Positions 54,036 to 62,647 of a DNA stretch of 64,000 bases are shown piece by piece. The stretch's first letter is position 1. Each line of letters begins with the position of its first letter. The stretch is from NCBI GenBank assembly GCA_047621305.1, contig JBLHNB010000008.1, positions 1 to 64,000 of the forward strand, in the 5' to 3' direction. Both the position numbers and the translations under genes were made by a program. Origin of the DNA: Colwellia_A sp047621305 (GTDB taxonomy: Bacteria; Pseudomonadota; Gammaproteobacteria; Enterobacterales; Alteromonadaceae). The notes beneath the pieces are model-generated. The model had not been told where the DNA came from. It saw only the letters and a list, made by a program, of their open reading frames with translations, and did not search any database.

Positions 54036-56979
54036 CAAGTCCTCCGCTTACCATTCGAATAGGTATTAACTTATCCATTGATTTTAAATGCTCAAGCATT
54101 AGTGATTTGTTATTGCGAGCCCTTTGCTGGCCATTATTATGAAACTCGTGATAAAGCTTTATTTCTTCTTGGCTGGCTGCTGATAAAGAGATATCAAGAT
54201 TATTGATACTTTTATCTAAGCCACTTAACGTGCCATAAACATGGTGACTAATGAGGTTATCATCACAATACAACGTTGCTATTTGAGGCGGAGTACAATT
54301 ATTGTTAGCAAAAGTAACCTTTACGTCTTGTCCGTTATGCCAACCTTGCTGCTCAGCATATGAAGAGGAAACATATAAGCTATTACCTTGCGCCATTAAC
54401 TGAAACTCTGGGTTGAAACTCGCTTGCCAATCGTTGTTATACCAAGGGATTTTCTGACTAAAGGCTAGGTAGACTGTTTCATGATTATTTTCATAACTAT
54501 GCGGCGCTGATTTTGATTTTTGATAATTGACAGGCCAGCGCGCAATTAAAGCGTTAGCATCTTGAAAGCTTAAATAGGTATTGTTATTTTTTTTCTCTAA
54601 TTCACCGCCAACTTCTTCTTGAAATTGCGTAATAGACTGATTTGAGTTCCAACCGGGCGCCCAGCTAAAGGGCATATCAACGCTTGTATCGGCTTTCGCT
54701 CCCTCCATAGAAAAGCGCATTGATTGATCATAACTTTGGGTAACTTTAGGTTCATGCACACTGATATTAGCGAGTTGAGATGTACGTCCACTCGCACGGT
54801 GTGTTTGTCTTGCTGTAGCTTGCTGTGGTTCTATGGTATGAAGTACCCAAGCGCTGAAATTCGATAAAAAATGTTGATTTAAATCTGCTAAACAATGCAA
54901 TTTATTTTGCTCATTTTTAGCATTCAAAACAGTGTAACTACAGTGCGGATATAAGGTGTTTGCTAATAAATCTAACCAACGCCAGCTATCTTGAATAGGT
55001 AATACGGGGGCATGAACTTGATGATAACGCTGCACTTGTCCTTGATAATTAACATAATGACCGTCTCCTTCACTAACAGGGGCAACAGGTAAAATAATAT
55101 CGGCACATTCGCTGATTTTACTTTCACTATGGTCTAAAACAATCACGGTTTGTGCAGATTTTGTTAGGTTTTGTAATTCTTGCTCAGTTAGGTGCGTCAA
55201 TTCATGTTCAAGTACGATGACACCATCCACTGCTTTCGAGGCTAACATTTCAAAGAGCTGATCAGTCGCTAGAGTTTTATCATCAATCATCGACAACAAA
55301 CCTATGCTATTACTCTGCGGCGGCATAATGGCAAGCCTTGTTGATTTTTCAGTGGCTGCTTTAACATTTTCTACTTTATTTTGTTCAGTGTTTTGAGCCT
55401 TAGTTCCAACATTGCTTAGCGCTGACATCAATTGACCAATACCCGCAAACAAACTCGCAGATTGTGAGCTCCAACCTGAGAGTATTAAAGGCCTTTTTGC
55501 AGATGAATACGCCTTAACAAAAGCCTTTATAAAGCCCTGCTGTAATTCACTAATACCTTCTAGTACGTCTTCACTAGTATTGTTCATATAGTTAGCAAGT
55601 ACCAACAAACAATTCTCTATTTGATCAACAGCTAATAACAATGATTGCTCACTAACATCATCTAATTTAGTGGCTGTAGTTTGTAAAGAAAAAAGCGGAG
55701 TGACTAAATTACCACCTAGGGTGCGCACCGCACTGTCTTGCCATGACGGAATACCAATAGTTGCTGCTTTTTCAATACTGGCATTACGCAATGCCTGCCT
55801 TACTGATAACGCCATACGCGAAGCAGTTTGAGTAATATCTTCATCAATAATAAAGATGAAGTCACTTTGTTCAATTTCGGTTAAGCTCGGCGGTTTATAT
55901 TGACTTAATAGTTGCTGATGTTGAGCTGCCATTGCCATTTGTTTAGCTGATAAACCCGTAGAAAAATGTTCATTACCAACAAGGTTTTTAAGATAAAAAT
56001 TGGCTTCTAATGATGCCCTTCCTGAACCAATACCTATAAATTTCTTACCACGATAATGTGCTAAAGCTTTGGCAACATCTAAGCGCGTTAATTTCACCGG
56101 TGATGTTTGTTTAATGCCTTTAGTTGCGCGCAGTCGTTGTTGACCATTAACAAAACCAATACCAAAACGACCACGGTCACATAAAAAATAACCATTAATA
56201 TCCGCGTTATAACGATTAACTACCCGACGTACACTACCGTAACGTTCACCAATACTGGTATTACAGCCTATTGAGCAGTGCGCACATACTGAAGGTGCCG
56301 ACTGTAAATCCCATTTACGCGTATAATGACTCGAAAATACTTTATTCGTAAAAACGCCGGTAGGGCATACTTCAACCAAGTTACCACTAAATTCACTCTC
56401 TAATGCGCCATCACTTTGACGACCAAAATACACTTGATTACGAGAACCATACACACCAAAGTCTTTCCCCCCCGCGTAGTCTTTATAAAAACGAACACAA
56501 CGATAACACGTAATACAGCGGTTCATTTCATGACCGACCAGGTCACCTAGATTTTGATTGGTAAATGTTCTTTTATCGCCCTGATAATCTCGTTGATTAT
56601 GCCCAGACATCACCGTCATATCTTGTAAGTGACACTCGCCACCTTCGGCGCAAACGGGACAGTCGTGAGGATGATTAGTCATCATCGCGGCAATGACTTG
56701 CTCGCGAAATGTCGACGACTGAGCATCTTGCAAACTAATACGCATACCATCACTTACCGGTGTCGTGCATGCCATCACTAATCGACCACGGGTATCATCC
56801 TCATCTTGATATTGGGTTACAGCACATTGGCGACAAGCGCCAACAGAACCCATGGAGGGATGCCAGCAAAAATAAGGTAAGTTAAGCTTTTGTGAGAGCA
56901 CACCAGCCAACAGGTTATTTTCTTTGTTAACTTGATAAGCTACATCATCAATATACACGGTCACTTTATTATCACTCAT
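54025..56979 (-). CDS. nuoG: NADH-quinone oxidoreductase subunit G
   Basis: Largest peripheral subunit, with the iron-sulphur chain. The N-terminal 2Fe-2S ligands are Y-F-C-W-H-P, G-A-C-R-Q-C and M-A-C. The His-Cys3 4Fe-4S site is H-D-C-P-V-C-A-E-G-G-E-C. Further clusters are C-I-T-C-Y-R-C-V-R-F and C-A-H-C-S-I-G-C-N. A molybdopterin-oxidoreductase-like domain without cofactor signatures follows. At 984 residues it is longer than E. coli NuoG (908). Start M-S-D-N-K at 56979 follows GGAGG by 8 bases. The longer frame (to 57036) runs into a duplicated junction and is rejected. Confidence 0.94.
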   Translation of the reverse strand: MSDNKVTVYIDDVAYQVNKENNLLAGVLSQKLNLPYFCWHPSMGSVGACRQCAVTQYQDEDDTRGRLVMACTTPVSDGMRISLQDAQSSTFREQVIAAMMTNHPHDCPVCAEGGECHLQDMTVMSGHNQRDYQGDKRTFTNQNLGDLVGHEMNRCITCYRCVRFYKDYAGGKDFGVYGSRNQVYFGRQSDGALESEFSGNLVEVCPTGVFTNKVFSSHYTRKWDLQSAPSVCAHCSIGCNTSIGERYGSVRRVVNRYNADINGYFLCDRGRFGIGFVNGQQRLRATKGIKQTSPVKLTRLDVAKALAHYRGKKFIGIGSGRASLEANFYLKNLVGNEHFSTGLSAKQMAMAAQHQQLLSQYKPPSLTEIEQSDFIFIIDEDITQTASRMALSVRQALRNASIEKAATIGIPSWQDSAVRTLGGNLVTPLFSLQTTATKLDDVSEQSLLLAVDQIENCLLVLANYMNNTSEDVLEGISELQQGFIKAFVKAYSSAKRPLILSGWSSQSASLFAGIGQLMSALSNVGTKAQNTEQNKVENVKAATEKSTRLAIMPPQSNSIGLLSMIDDKTLATDQLFEMLASKAVDGVIVLEHELTHLTEQELQNLTKSAQTVIVLDHSESKISECADIILPVAPVSEGDGHYVNYQGQVQRYHQVHAPVLPIQDSWRWLDLLANTLYPHCSYTVLNAKNEQNKLHCLADLNQHFLSNFSAWVLHTIEPQQATARQTHRASGRTSQLANISVHEPKVTQSYDQSMRFSMEGAKADTSVDMPFSWAPGWNSNQSITQFQEEVGGELEKKNNNTYLSFQDANALIARWPVNYQKSKSAPHSYENNHETVYLAFSQKIPWYNNDWQASFNPEFQLMAQGNSLYVSSSYAEQQGWHNGQDVKVTFANNNCTPPQIATLYCDDNLISHHVYGTLSGLDKSINNLDISLSAASQEEIKLYHEFHNNGQQRARNNKSLMLEHLKSMDKLIPIRMVSGGLDDV

Positions 56980-56980
56980 A

Positions 56981-57070
56981 TTAATGCCCTCCTTGAATGT
57001 CATTGTCATAAAAGGAGCGGCAACAACCTTGGTCAATATATGCGGTCACTTTATGATCAGTATTATTCAT
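56981..57070 (-). CDS. 29-codon hybrid ORF made by duplication of the nuoF-nuoG junction
   Basis: ATG at 57070, TAA at 56981-56983. The start (H-K-V-T-A-Y-I-D) copies the nuoG N-terminus (N-K-V-T-V-Y-I-D) and the end (D-Q-G-C-C, then G-G-H) copies the nuoF C-terminus (D-Q-G-C-C, then G-G-H). It has its own GGAGGTCATTAAT ribosome site, identical but for one base to that of nuoG 91 bp downstream. It is probably translated, because the site is strong, but it need not have a function. Confidence 0.5.
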   Translation of the reverse strand: MNNTDHKVTAYIDQGCCRSFYDNDIQGGH

Positions 57071-57071
57071 A

Positions 57072-58385
57072 TTAATGACCTCCTATAGTATGGTGATAAG
57101 GACAACAGCCTTGGTCGATATGTTGTTCAAAATCGTCATGAAAATAACGTAGTGCGCTTTTTAAAGGTTCCACAGCGCCGGGAGCTAATGCACAATGTGT
57201 TTTACCGAGCCACATAAAGTCACATAGGTTAGCTAAAGTATCGAGGTCTTTAACCGTGCCTTTGCCTTGTTCAATTCGCGTTAAAACTTCCACCGCCCAA
57301 GGTGTACCATCTCGACATGGCGTACAAAAACCACAAGACTCTTGTGCAAAAAATTGCAATAAGTTTAATACCATGGCCACAGGACAGTTTTTATCATCAA
57401 GTACTATCAAACCACCCGTACCTAAACGACTACCCGCTTTACTTATTGATTCATAATCCATTGGTGTATCAAGATGCTCTGGCATTAAAAAATCTGTCGA
57501 TGCTCCACCGGGTAATAAACCACGCAGCTTTAAACCATCAAGCATGCCGCCGCCATGATCGTATAAAACTTCACGAATGGTTGCGCCAAAAGGCAACTCC
57601 CAAAGTCCAGGGCTTTTAATGCGTCCACAAGCACCGTAAATCTTGGTACCCGCATCACTATCTGGAGAGATATTTTTATACCATTTGACACCATATTTGA
57701 GAATATGTGGTAAATTACATAAGGTTTCGACGTTGTTAACAATGGTGGGTTTACCAAATAAACCACTGACTTGTGGAAAAGGCGGTTTAGCACGAGGGAT
57801 GGCTCTTCGCCCTTCTAAAGCGTTAATTAACGCCGTTTCTTCGCCACAAATATAGCGGCCAGCACTAGTATGCACATATAAATCAAGATGATAACCTGTA
57901 CCTTGTATATTCTCTCCTAGCCAATTAGCTTCGTAAGCTTGCGCTATCGCTTGCTCTAAACGACGCGCGGCTAAGTGATATTCGCCACGTAAAAATATAT
58001 AGGCTTTATTGGCACCTAGGGTATAGCCACCAATAATCATCGACTCAACCATTTGATGAGGTGTGCCTTCTAACAACAGTCGGTCTTTAAAAGTACCGGG
58101 TTCCATTTCATCAGCATTAGCGACAAGGTATTTATTATCAGGTTTATTAGGATCGTCATCTGCAAATGTTGGCACAAAACTCCACTTCATACCTGTTGGA
58201 AAGCCAGCCCCTCCTCTGCCTTTTAACCCAGAGTCTTTAATAATGGTTAGTACGTCTGCTGGACTACATTCATGCAAAGCTTTTTGAGCGCCTTGATACC
58301 CGCCTTCGTTGATATACTCAGTTAGTGTTAGCGGCTGCTTAAGGTTAACCAACTGCGTTAAAGGTCTTGAGGAAGGATTATTCAT
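57072..58385 (-). CDS. nuoF: NADH-quinone oxidoreductase subunit F (NADH/FMN binding)
   Basis: Catalytic NADH-oxidising subunit. The FMN/NADH loop is G-L-K-G-R-G-G-A-G-F-P-T-G. Also present are N-A-D-E-M-E-P-G-T-F-K-D-R, E-E-T-A-L-I, and the N3 cluster C-G-F-C-T-P-C-R-D-G with a distal Cys (K-T-H-C-A). It is 437 residues from the ATG at 58385, which overlaps the nuoE stop as ATGAATAA (8 bp). The longer frame to 58421 is rejected for that reason. Confidence 0.95.
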   Translation of the reverse strand: MNNPSSRPLTQLVNLKQPLTLTEYINEGGYQGAQKALHECSPADVLTIIKDSGLKGRGGAGFPTGMKWSFVPTFADDDPNKPDNKYLVANADEMEPGTFKDRLLLEGTPHQMVESMIIGGYTLGANKAYIFLRGEYHLAARRLEQAIAQAYEANWLGENIQGTGYHLDLYVHTSAGRYICGEETALINALEGRRAIPRAKPPFPQVSGLFGKPTIVNNVETLCNLPHILKYGVKWYKNISPDSDAGTKIYGACGRIKSPGLWELPFGATIREVLYDHGGGMLDGLKLRGLLPGGASTDFLMPEHLDTPMDYESISKAGSRLGTGGLIVLDDKNCPVAMVLNLLQFFAQESCGFCTPCRDGTPWAVEVLTRIEQGKGTVKDLDTLANLCDFMWLGKTHCALAPGAVEPLKSALRYFHDDFEQHIDQGCCPYHHTIGGH

Positions 58386-58917
58386 CAGCAGTCCCTTGAG
58401 TATTTGCCTCTTGCGCTGCAAGTTCAGTTAAGATATCTACGACACTTGTGGCTGTTAAATGATAATAATGTTCTTTACCCACCATCATTACCGGTGATTT
58501 ATCGCAACCACCGAGGCAAACGTTAGAAAGTAAGGTGAATTTGTTATCTGAGGTAGTTTGTCCATAGTCAATTTCAAGGTGTTTTTTAATAGCGGTTAGA
58601 ACCTGACGGTAACCGGTTAAATGGCAACTAACGCTGTCGCAGATGTGAATGACTTTTTGTCCAACGGGTTGGCGATAAATTAAGTTATAAAACGTTGCTA
58701 CACCTTCAAGATCTGCAACAGTCATTGACAACATATCCGCAATTGCATACAAACTATCATCACTTACCCAACCTCGGTGTTCTTGCACAATTTTAAGCCC
58801 TTCAATACCCGCAGCTTCACGTGTTTCCATAATGCTTGCTTCGTGCTCTATTGCTGCAATTTCACTGGCTGACAAATAATGGCGATAATCTATGGTCACT
58901 GTTTTTATTATTTCCAT
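58378..58917 (-). CDS. nuoE: NADH-quinone oxidoreductase subunit E (2Fe-2S)
   Basis: A 179-residue thioredoxin-fold 2Fe-2S subunit (cluster N1a). The ligands are C-D-S-V-S-C-H and C-L-G-G-C-D-K-S-P. The N-terminal helical part is A-G-I-E-G-L-K-I-V-Q-E-H-R-G-W-V. The 122-bp gap to nuoCD contains no obvious terminator but has a dyad-like CGAG/CTCG pair around 58944-58968. It starts with ATG after an AGAGTGAG stretch. Confidence 0.95.
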   Translation of the reverse strand: MEIIKTVTIDYRHYLSASEIAAIEHEASIMETREAAGIEGLKIVQEHRGWVSDDSLYAIADMLSMTVADLEGVATFYNLIYRQPVGQKVIHICDSVSCHLTGYRQVLTAIKKHLEIDYGQTTSDNKFTLLSNVCLGGCDKSPVMMVGKEHYYHLTATSVVDILTELAAQEANTQGTADE

Positions 58918-59039
58918 AACTCACTCTATTTTATTCTTTCACCGAGTCTCACTGTGTTCAGCTCGACTTACCTCTGTTAATCATCTAATTACTTAACAAC
59001 CTAATCACGTAAAAATATTGATAAACTTTTGAATTATAG

Positions 59040-60836
59040 TTACCGATCAACATCTGCCATCACGTAATCAACACTGCCTAAGGTCGCAATTAAATCAGCA
59101 ACCATTTGTCCTTTACTGATCAGTGGCAACATTTGTAAATGAGGAAAACTTGGCGTACGAATGCGGGTACGATAACTCATGGTATTGCCGTCACTGATCA
59201 AGTGATAACCCATAATGCCTTTGGTTGCTTCAACACTCATAAAGACTTCACCCGCAGGTATAGTTGGCCCCCATGAAACATTAATAAAATGTGGGATCAA
59301 GGTATCGATATCTTGCATGGTTTTTGATTTTACTGGTGGTGTGGTTTGCGGGTGATCCGCTTTATATGGACCTTCTGGCATATTATTTAAGCATTGCTCG
59401 ATAATACGAATACTCTGGCGCATTTCTTCAATACGAACACGGCAGCGATCATAACAATCACCTTTATTTCCTGTTGGCACTTCAAAGTCGAATTGGTCGT
59501 AACCACTGTACGGTCTTTGTTTACGTAGATCCCATGAAAATCCCGTAGCGCGCAAACCAGGTCCCGTTACGCCCCATTCAATCGCCTCTTCGGTAGTATA
59601 AGCCCCTATATCTATGGTTCTTGCTTTCAAAATAGAGTTTTTCATAACCATTTTTTCATATTCATCGAGCCGTTTAGGCAAGTAATTAACGTAATCTCGA
59701 ACTAACGTATCCCAACCTTTAGGTAAGTCTTGCGCAATACCGCCGATACGAAACCAGCTCGGATGCATTCTTGCGCCCGTAAAGGCTTCAATAATGCCAA
59801 AGAGTTTTTCCCGATCGATAAACATATAAAAAATAGGCGATAAAGCCCCTAGATCTTGAGCAAAGGTACCGTAGAATAATAAATGGCTCAAAATGCGAAA
59901 CATTTCACTGGTCATGATACGAATAACTTTGGCACGATCGGGCACGGTAATACCTGCCAACTTTTCGACAGCCATCACATAAGGAAAATTATTCATCACC
60001 CCACCGAGATAATCGATGCGGTCAGTATAAGGAATATAGCTATGCCAAGATTGACGTTCGCCCATTTTTTCAGCGCCACGATGGTGATAACCAATATCGG
60101 GCACACAATCAACAATTTCTTCGCCATCCATTTGTAAAACAATGCGAAAAGCACCATGAACACTCGGATGATTAGGCCCTAAGTTTAAGAACATAAAATC
60201 GTTATTGTCGTCTTGGCGTTTCATTCCCCAAGCTTCAGGATCAAATTGCAATGCCGCTTGTTCTTTATCTTGTTGATAAGGAGGGAGCGTAAAAGGGTCC
60301 ATTTCAGTGGCGCGTGCAGGGTGTGTCTTTAAGAGAGGATGACCTTCCCAAGTCTCTGGCATTAAAAGGCGCGTTAAGTGAGGATGATTTTCAAAGACAA
60401 TACCAAACATGTCCCATATTTCTCGTTCATACCAATTGGCATTCGCCCATAATGAACAGACACTTTCTAAGTGTTTCTCCGCTGCAGATAAGCCGACCTT
60501 AATACGAATATCACTATTACGTTCATAAGAGCGTAAATGATAACTGACGGTAAAATCTTGTAAATGTGCCGCTTTATGTTGGCGCTCGGTTTCATCGATT
60601 GCAGTAAGATCAAAGCACATAGCAAACGGCTGATTTAATTCATGTCTAACCACTTGCATTAACTGTAAAAGTTGCTTTTTATCCACCCAAAAAGTACGAA
60701 TATCATCAACAATATTTTCTACGGCAGTCACTGCAAGTAAATTAAGACCCGGTGAAAAAGCCGTGATTTCATCAATAATCGAAAGTTCATTATCCATTTG
60801 CCAGTCTTTGCTTTTTTTAAGGTCTACCTTTAGCAC
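59040..60836 (-). CDS. nuoCD: NADH-quinone oxidoreductase fused subunit C/D
   Basis: A 598-residue fusion of NuoC (about 1-190; E-R-E-I-W-D-M-F-G-I) and NuoD (about 200-598; L-G-P-N-H-P-S-V-H-G, D-I-G-Y-H-H-R-G-A-E-K, and the C-terminal G-S-V-D-Y-V-M-A-D-V-D-R). The NuoD part holds the quinone-pocket His and Tyr region. The fusion is as in E. coli and many gammaproteobacteria. It lies 10 bp after nuoB. Confidence 0.96.
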   Translation of the reverse strand: MLKVDLKKSKDWQMDNELSIIDEITAFSPGLNLLAVTAVENIVDDIRTFWVDKKQLLQLMQVVRHELNQPFAMCFDLTAIDETERQHKAAHLQDFTVSYHLRSYERNSDIRIKVGLSAAEKHLESVCSLWANANWYEREIWDMFGIVFENHPHLTRLLMPETWEGHPLLKTHPARATEMDPFTLPPYQQDKEQAALQFDPEAWGMKRQDDNNDFMFLNLGPNHPSVHGAFRIVLQMDGEEIVDCVPDIGYHHRGAEKMGERQSWHSYIPYTDRIDYLGGVMNNFPYVMAVEKLAGITVPDRAKVIRIMTSEMFRILSHLLFYGTFAQDLGALSPIFYMFIDREKLFGIIEAFTGARMHPSWFRIGGIAQDLPKGWDTLVRDYVNYLPKRLDEYEKMVMKNSILKARTIDIGAYTTEEAIEWGVTGPGLRATGFSWDLRKQRPYSGYDQFDFEVPTGNKGDCYDRCRVRIEEMRQSIRIIEQCLNNMPEGPYKADHPQTTPPVKSKTMQDIDTLIPHFINVSWGPTIPAGEVFMSVEATKGIMGYHLISDGNTMSYRTRIRTPSFPHLQMLPLISKGQMVADLIATLGSVDYVMADVDR

Positions 60837-60846
60837 TCAACTTCTC

Positions 60847-61485
60847 CTAACAGCCATCCGGCGAGTCTAAATTTGTCACATTAATGCGTTCTTCATTCTT
60901 AATATCACGTAATGAAGGCTTAGCAATCTGACTAACTGATTGTTCACCAACCATCCAACTTAAAGGGCGGGGTTGATGTTGAATCGTATTTTGTAGCAAT
61001 AATAAAGCCTCAAGTAATGCTTCAGGACGCGGTGGGCACCCTGGCACATAAACGTCAACAGGAATGAACTTATCAACACCTTGCACCACACTGTAAATGT
61101 CATACATACCACCAGAATTAGCACATGAACCCATTGAAATGATCCAACGAGGCTCTAATAACTGCTCATAGAGATGTTGGATAACAGGGGCCATTTTGCG
61201 AAAGCAAGTGCCTGAAATCACCATTAAATCGGCTTGTCGTGGGGTTGCTCTGATCACTTCAGCGCCAAAACGGGCAATGTCATGACGTGAGGTGAAACTT
61301 GTTGCCATTTCTACATAACAACAACTTAAGCCAAAATTAAACGGCCAAATTGAATTTTTACGACCCCAATTGACCATGTCATCAAGCTTTGCCATAAAAA
61401 TATTACGTTTAAGTTCTTCTTCTGAAATACCTTTAGCTAAGCTCATTGCGTCATCAAGTTTAGCTTTTGTTAACGACCACTCCAT
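60847..61485 (-). CDS. nuoB: NADH-quinone oxidoreductase subunit B (cluster N2)
   Basis: A 212-residue subunit carrying the last cluster before quinone, N2. The ligands include the adjacent cysteines in L-S-C-C-Y-V-E-M, the Cys in G-S-C-A-N-S-G-G-M-Y and the Cys in V-P-G-C-P-P-R-P-E-A-L. The N-terminal extension is moderate. It lies 12 bp after nuoA. Confidence 0.96.
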   Translation of the reverse strand: MEWSLTKAKLDDAMSLAKGISEEELKRNIFMAKLDDMVNWGRKNSIWPFNFGLSCCYVEMATSFTSRHDIARFGAEVIRATPRQADLMVISGTCFRKMAPVIQHLYEQLLEPRWIISMGSCANSGGMYDIYSVVQGVDKFIPVDVYVPGCPPRPEALLEALLLLQNTIQHQPRPLSWMVGEQSVSQIAKPSLRDIKNEERINVTNLDSPDGC

Positions 61486-61497
61486 GTGTTTACCTCT

Positions 61498-61998
61498 TTA
61501 TTTCGATTTATTGATGACTTGCTCTTCAGTTGATAGCTGCTGAGCACTTAATTGTTGTCGTTCAAGCGCTTTATTTCGAAAAGGTTGATGGCGATGCATT
61601 AACTCTAAGGCACCAATTCGCCATAAATATATTAATGCTGCTAACAAGATCAGAATGAAAATACTGGCTTCAATAAATCCCGCCCAACCCACTTCATCAA
61701 AGGCAATCACCCAGGCGAATAAGTAAATGGTTTCAAGATCAAAAATAACGAAGAAAATGGCGTATAAAAAGAAGTGATTCGCGAAACGTGTTTTATTATC
61801 AGATACCGAAATAATACCCGATTCGTATGGGGTGTTTTTTGCGCGACTACGCGTCTTAGGACCAAGAACATGAGAAAGCAACAGCATAAAAACCAGCATT
61901 ACAGCGAGAATTATAAAATATGCTGCTATTGGCCAAATTTGATTTATTTGATCAGATAAAGATACGTCCACATAGCCCCCTGATGAATATTCATTCAT
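61498..61998 (-). CDS. nuoA: NADH-quinone oxidoreductase subunit A
   Basis: First gene of the nuo operon. A three-helix membrane subunit with the typical P-Y-E-S-G-I, F-F-V-I-F-D-L-E-T-I-Y-L-F and Y-L-W-R-I-G-A-L-E motifs. The ATG at 61998 sits inside a perfect inverted repeat and lacks a ribosome site. GTG at 61971 follows GGGGG by 4 bases and gives a 157-residue protein with an N-terminus of the length seen in E. coli NuoA, so the true start may be there. Confidence 0.93.
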   Translation of the reverse strand: MNEYSSGGYVDVSLSDQINQIWPIAAYFIILAVMLVFMLLLSHVLGPKTRSRAKNTPYESGIISVSDNKTRFANHFFLYAIFFVIFDLETIYLFAWVIAFDEVGWAGFIEASIFILILLAALIYLWRIGALELMHRHQPFRNKALERQQLSAQQLSTEEQVINKSK

Positions 61999-62015
61999 TT
62001 AACAAATGAATGAAT
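61989..62015. promoter_or_regulatory. Perfect 12-bp inverted repeat over the nuoA ATG
   Basis: ATTCATTCATTT (61989-62000), AAC, AAATGAATGAAT (62004-62015). The palindrome contains the annotated nuoA ATG. It could be an operator or an mRNA hairpin that hides that ATG, or it could stand just upstream of the alternative GTG start. Confidence 0.5.
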
Positions 62016-62577
62016 AAAAACCCGATAGACAACAGATACCTTATTCCTGTACATGCAAAACATTCGTAAAGAATACGTTATGTATTCGCAACACAAGTTA
62101 GCACTACCGTTCGCAATGCAAAGTTAAGATACTTCTTACCGTGGTAAGTCGACAACGCTTGTAACCATGACAAACATTTTGACTTGTTTATTGTTTGAAC
62201 AACTAATAACCAGCATAGCAACAAAAAACACAATGTATAGTTTTTTCTTTATATTTCAATCAGATACCACTTAATTCAGCACAAAAAAAAGCACACCTGC
62301 TATAATCGCTAGTGAAAATGTAAAGGTGAAATAAGCGTAAGTACTTAATTCATTGAGCTTGTTAGATTGAAACTATTTATTGTTATTATTTTTCTCAATT
62401 ACCTCTTTAACATGAATTAGACGACAGAAATAAAATCACTGAGGGTAAAATTTGTACTGCAAAGAAAGTATAGATAAGTTTTAAAGTTTTGTACAAAAAA
62501 CAATCATTTATTTGCTTTCTGTGTTTCTACAAAAAAATAAACTGAGAAAAATAGCAAGGATAAAGGGAGTAGAGGCT
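62016..62577. other. Intergenic region between nuoA and the Lon-family gene
   Basis: About 560 bp with no recognised gene. It should contain the nuo operon promoter, but no clear minus-strand -35/-10 pair was found. TATAAT occurs on the plus strand near 62300. Confidence 0.35.
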
Positions 62578-62607
62578 AAATCAAGTAAGTGAATGCTTAC
62601 TTGATTT
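62578..62607 (-). terminator. Inverted repeat after the Lon-family gene, possible terminator
   Basis: A perfect 12-bp stem, AAATCAAGTAAG (62578-62589) with CTTACTTGATTT (62596-62607), and a 6-base loop. It lies 40 bp after the stop at 62648. The stem is AT-rich, and only the UUU of its own arm serves as a U-tract, so termination is plausible but weak. Confidence 0.5.
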
Positions 62608-62647
62608 GACTTAATTGGATTGAATTAAATAAATAAAAATACCTTTA

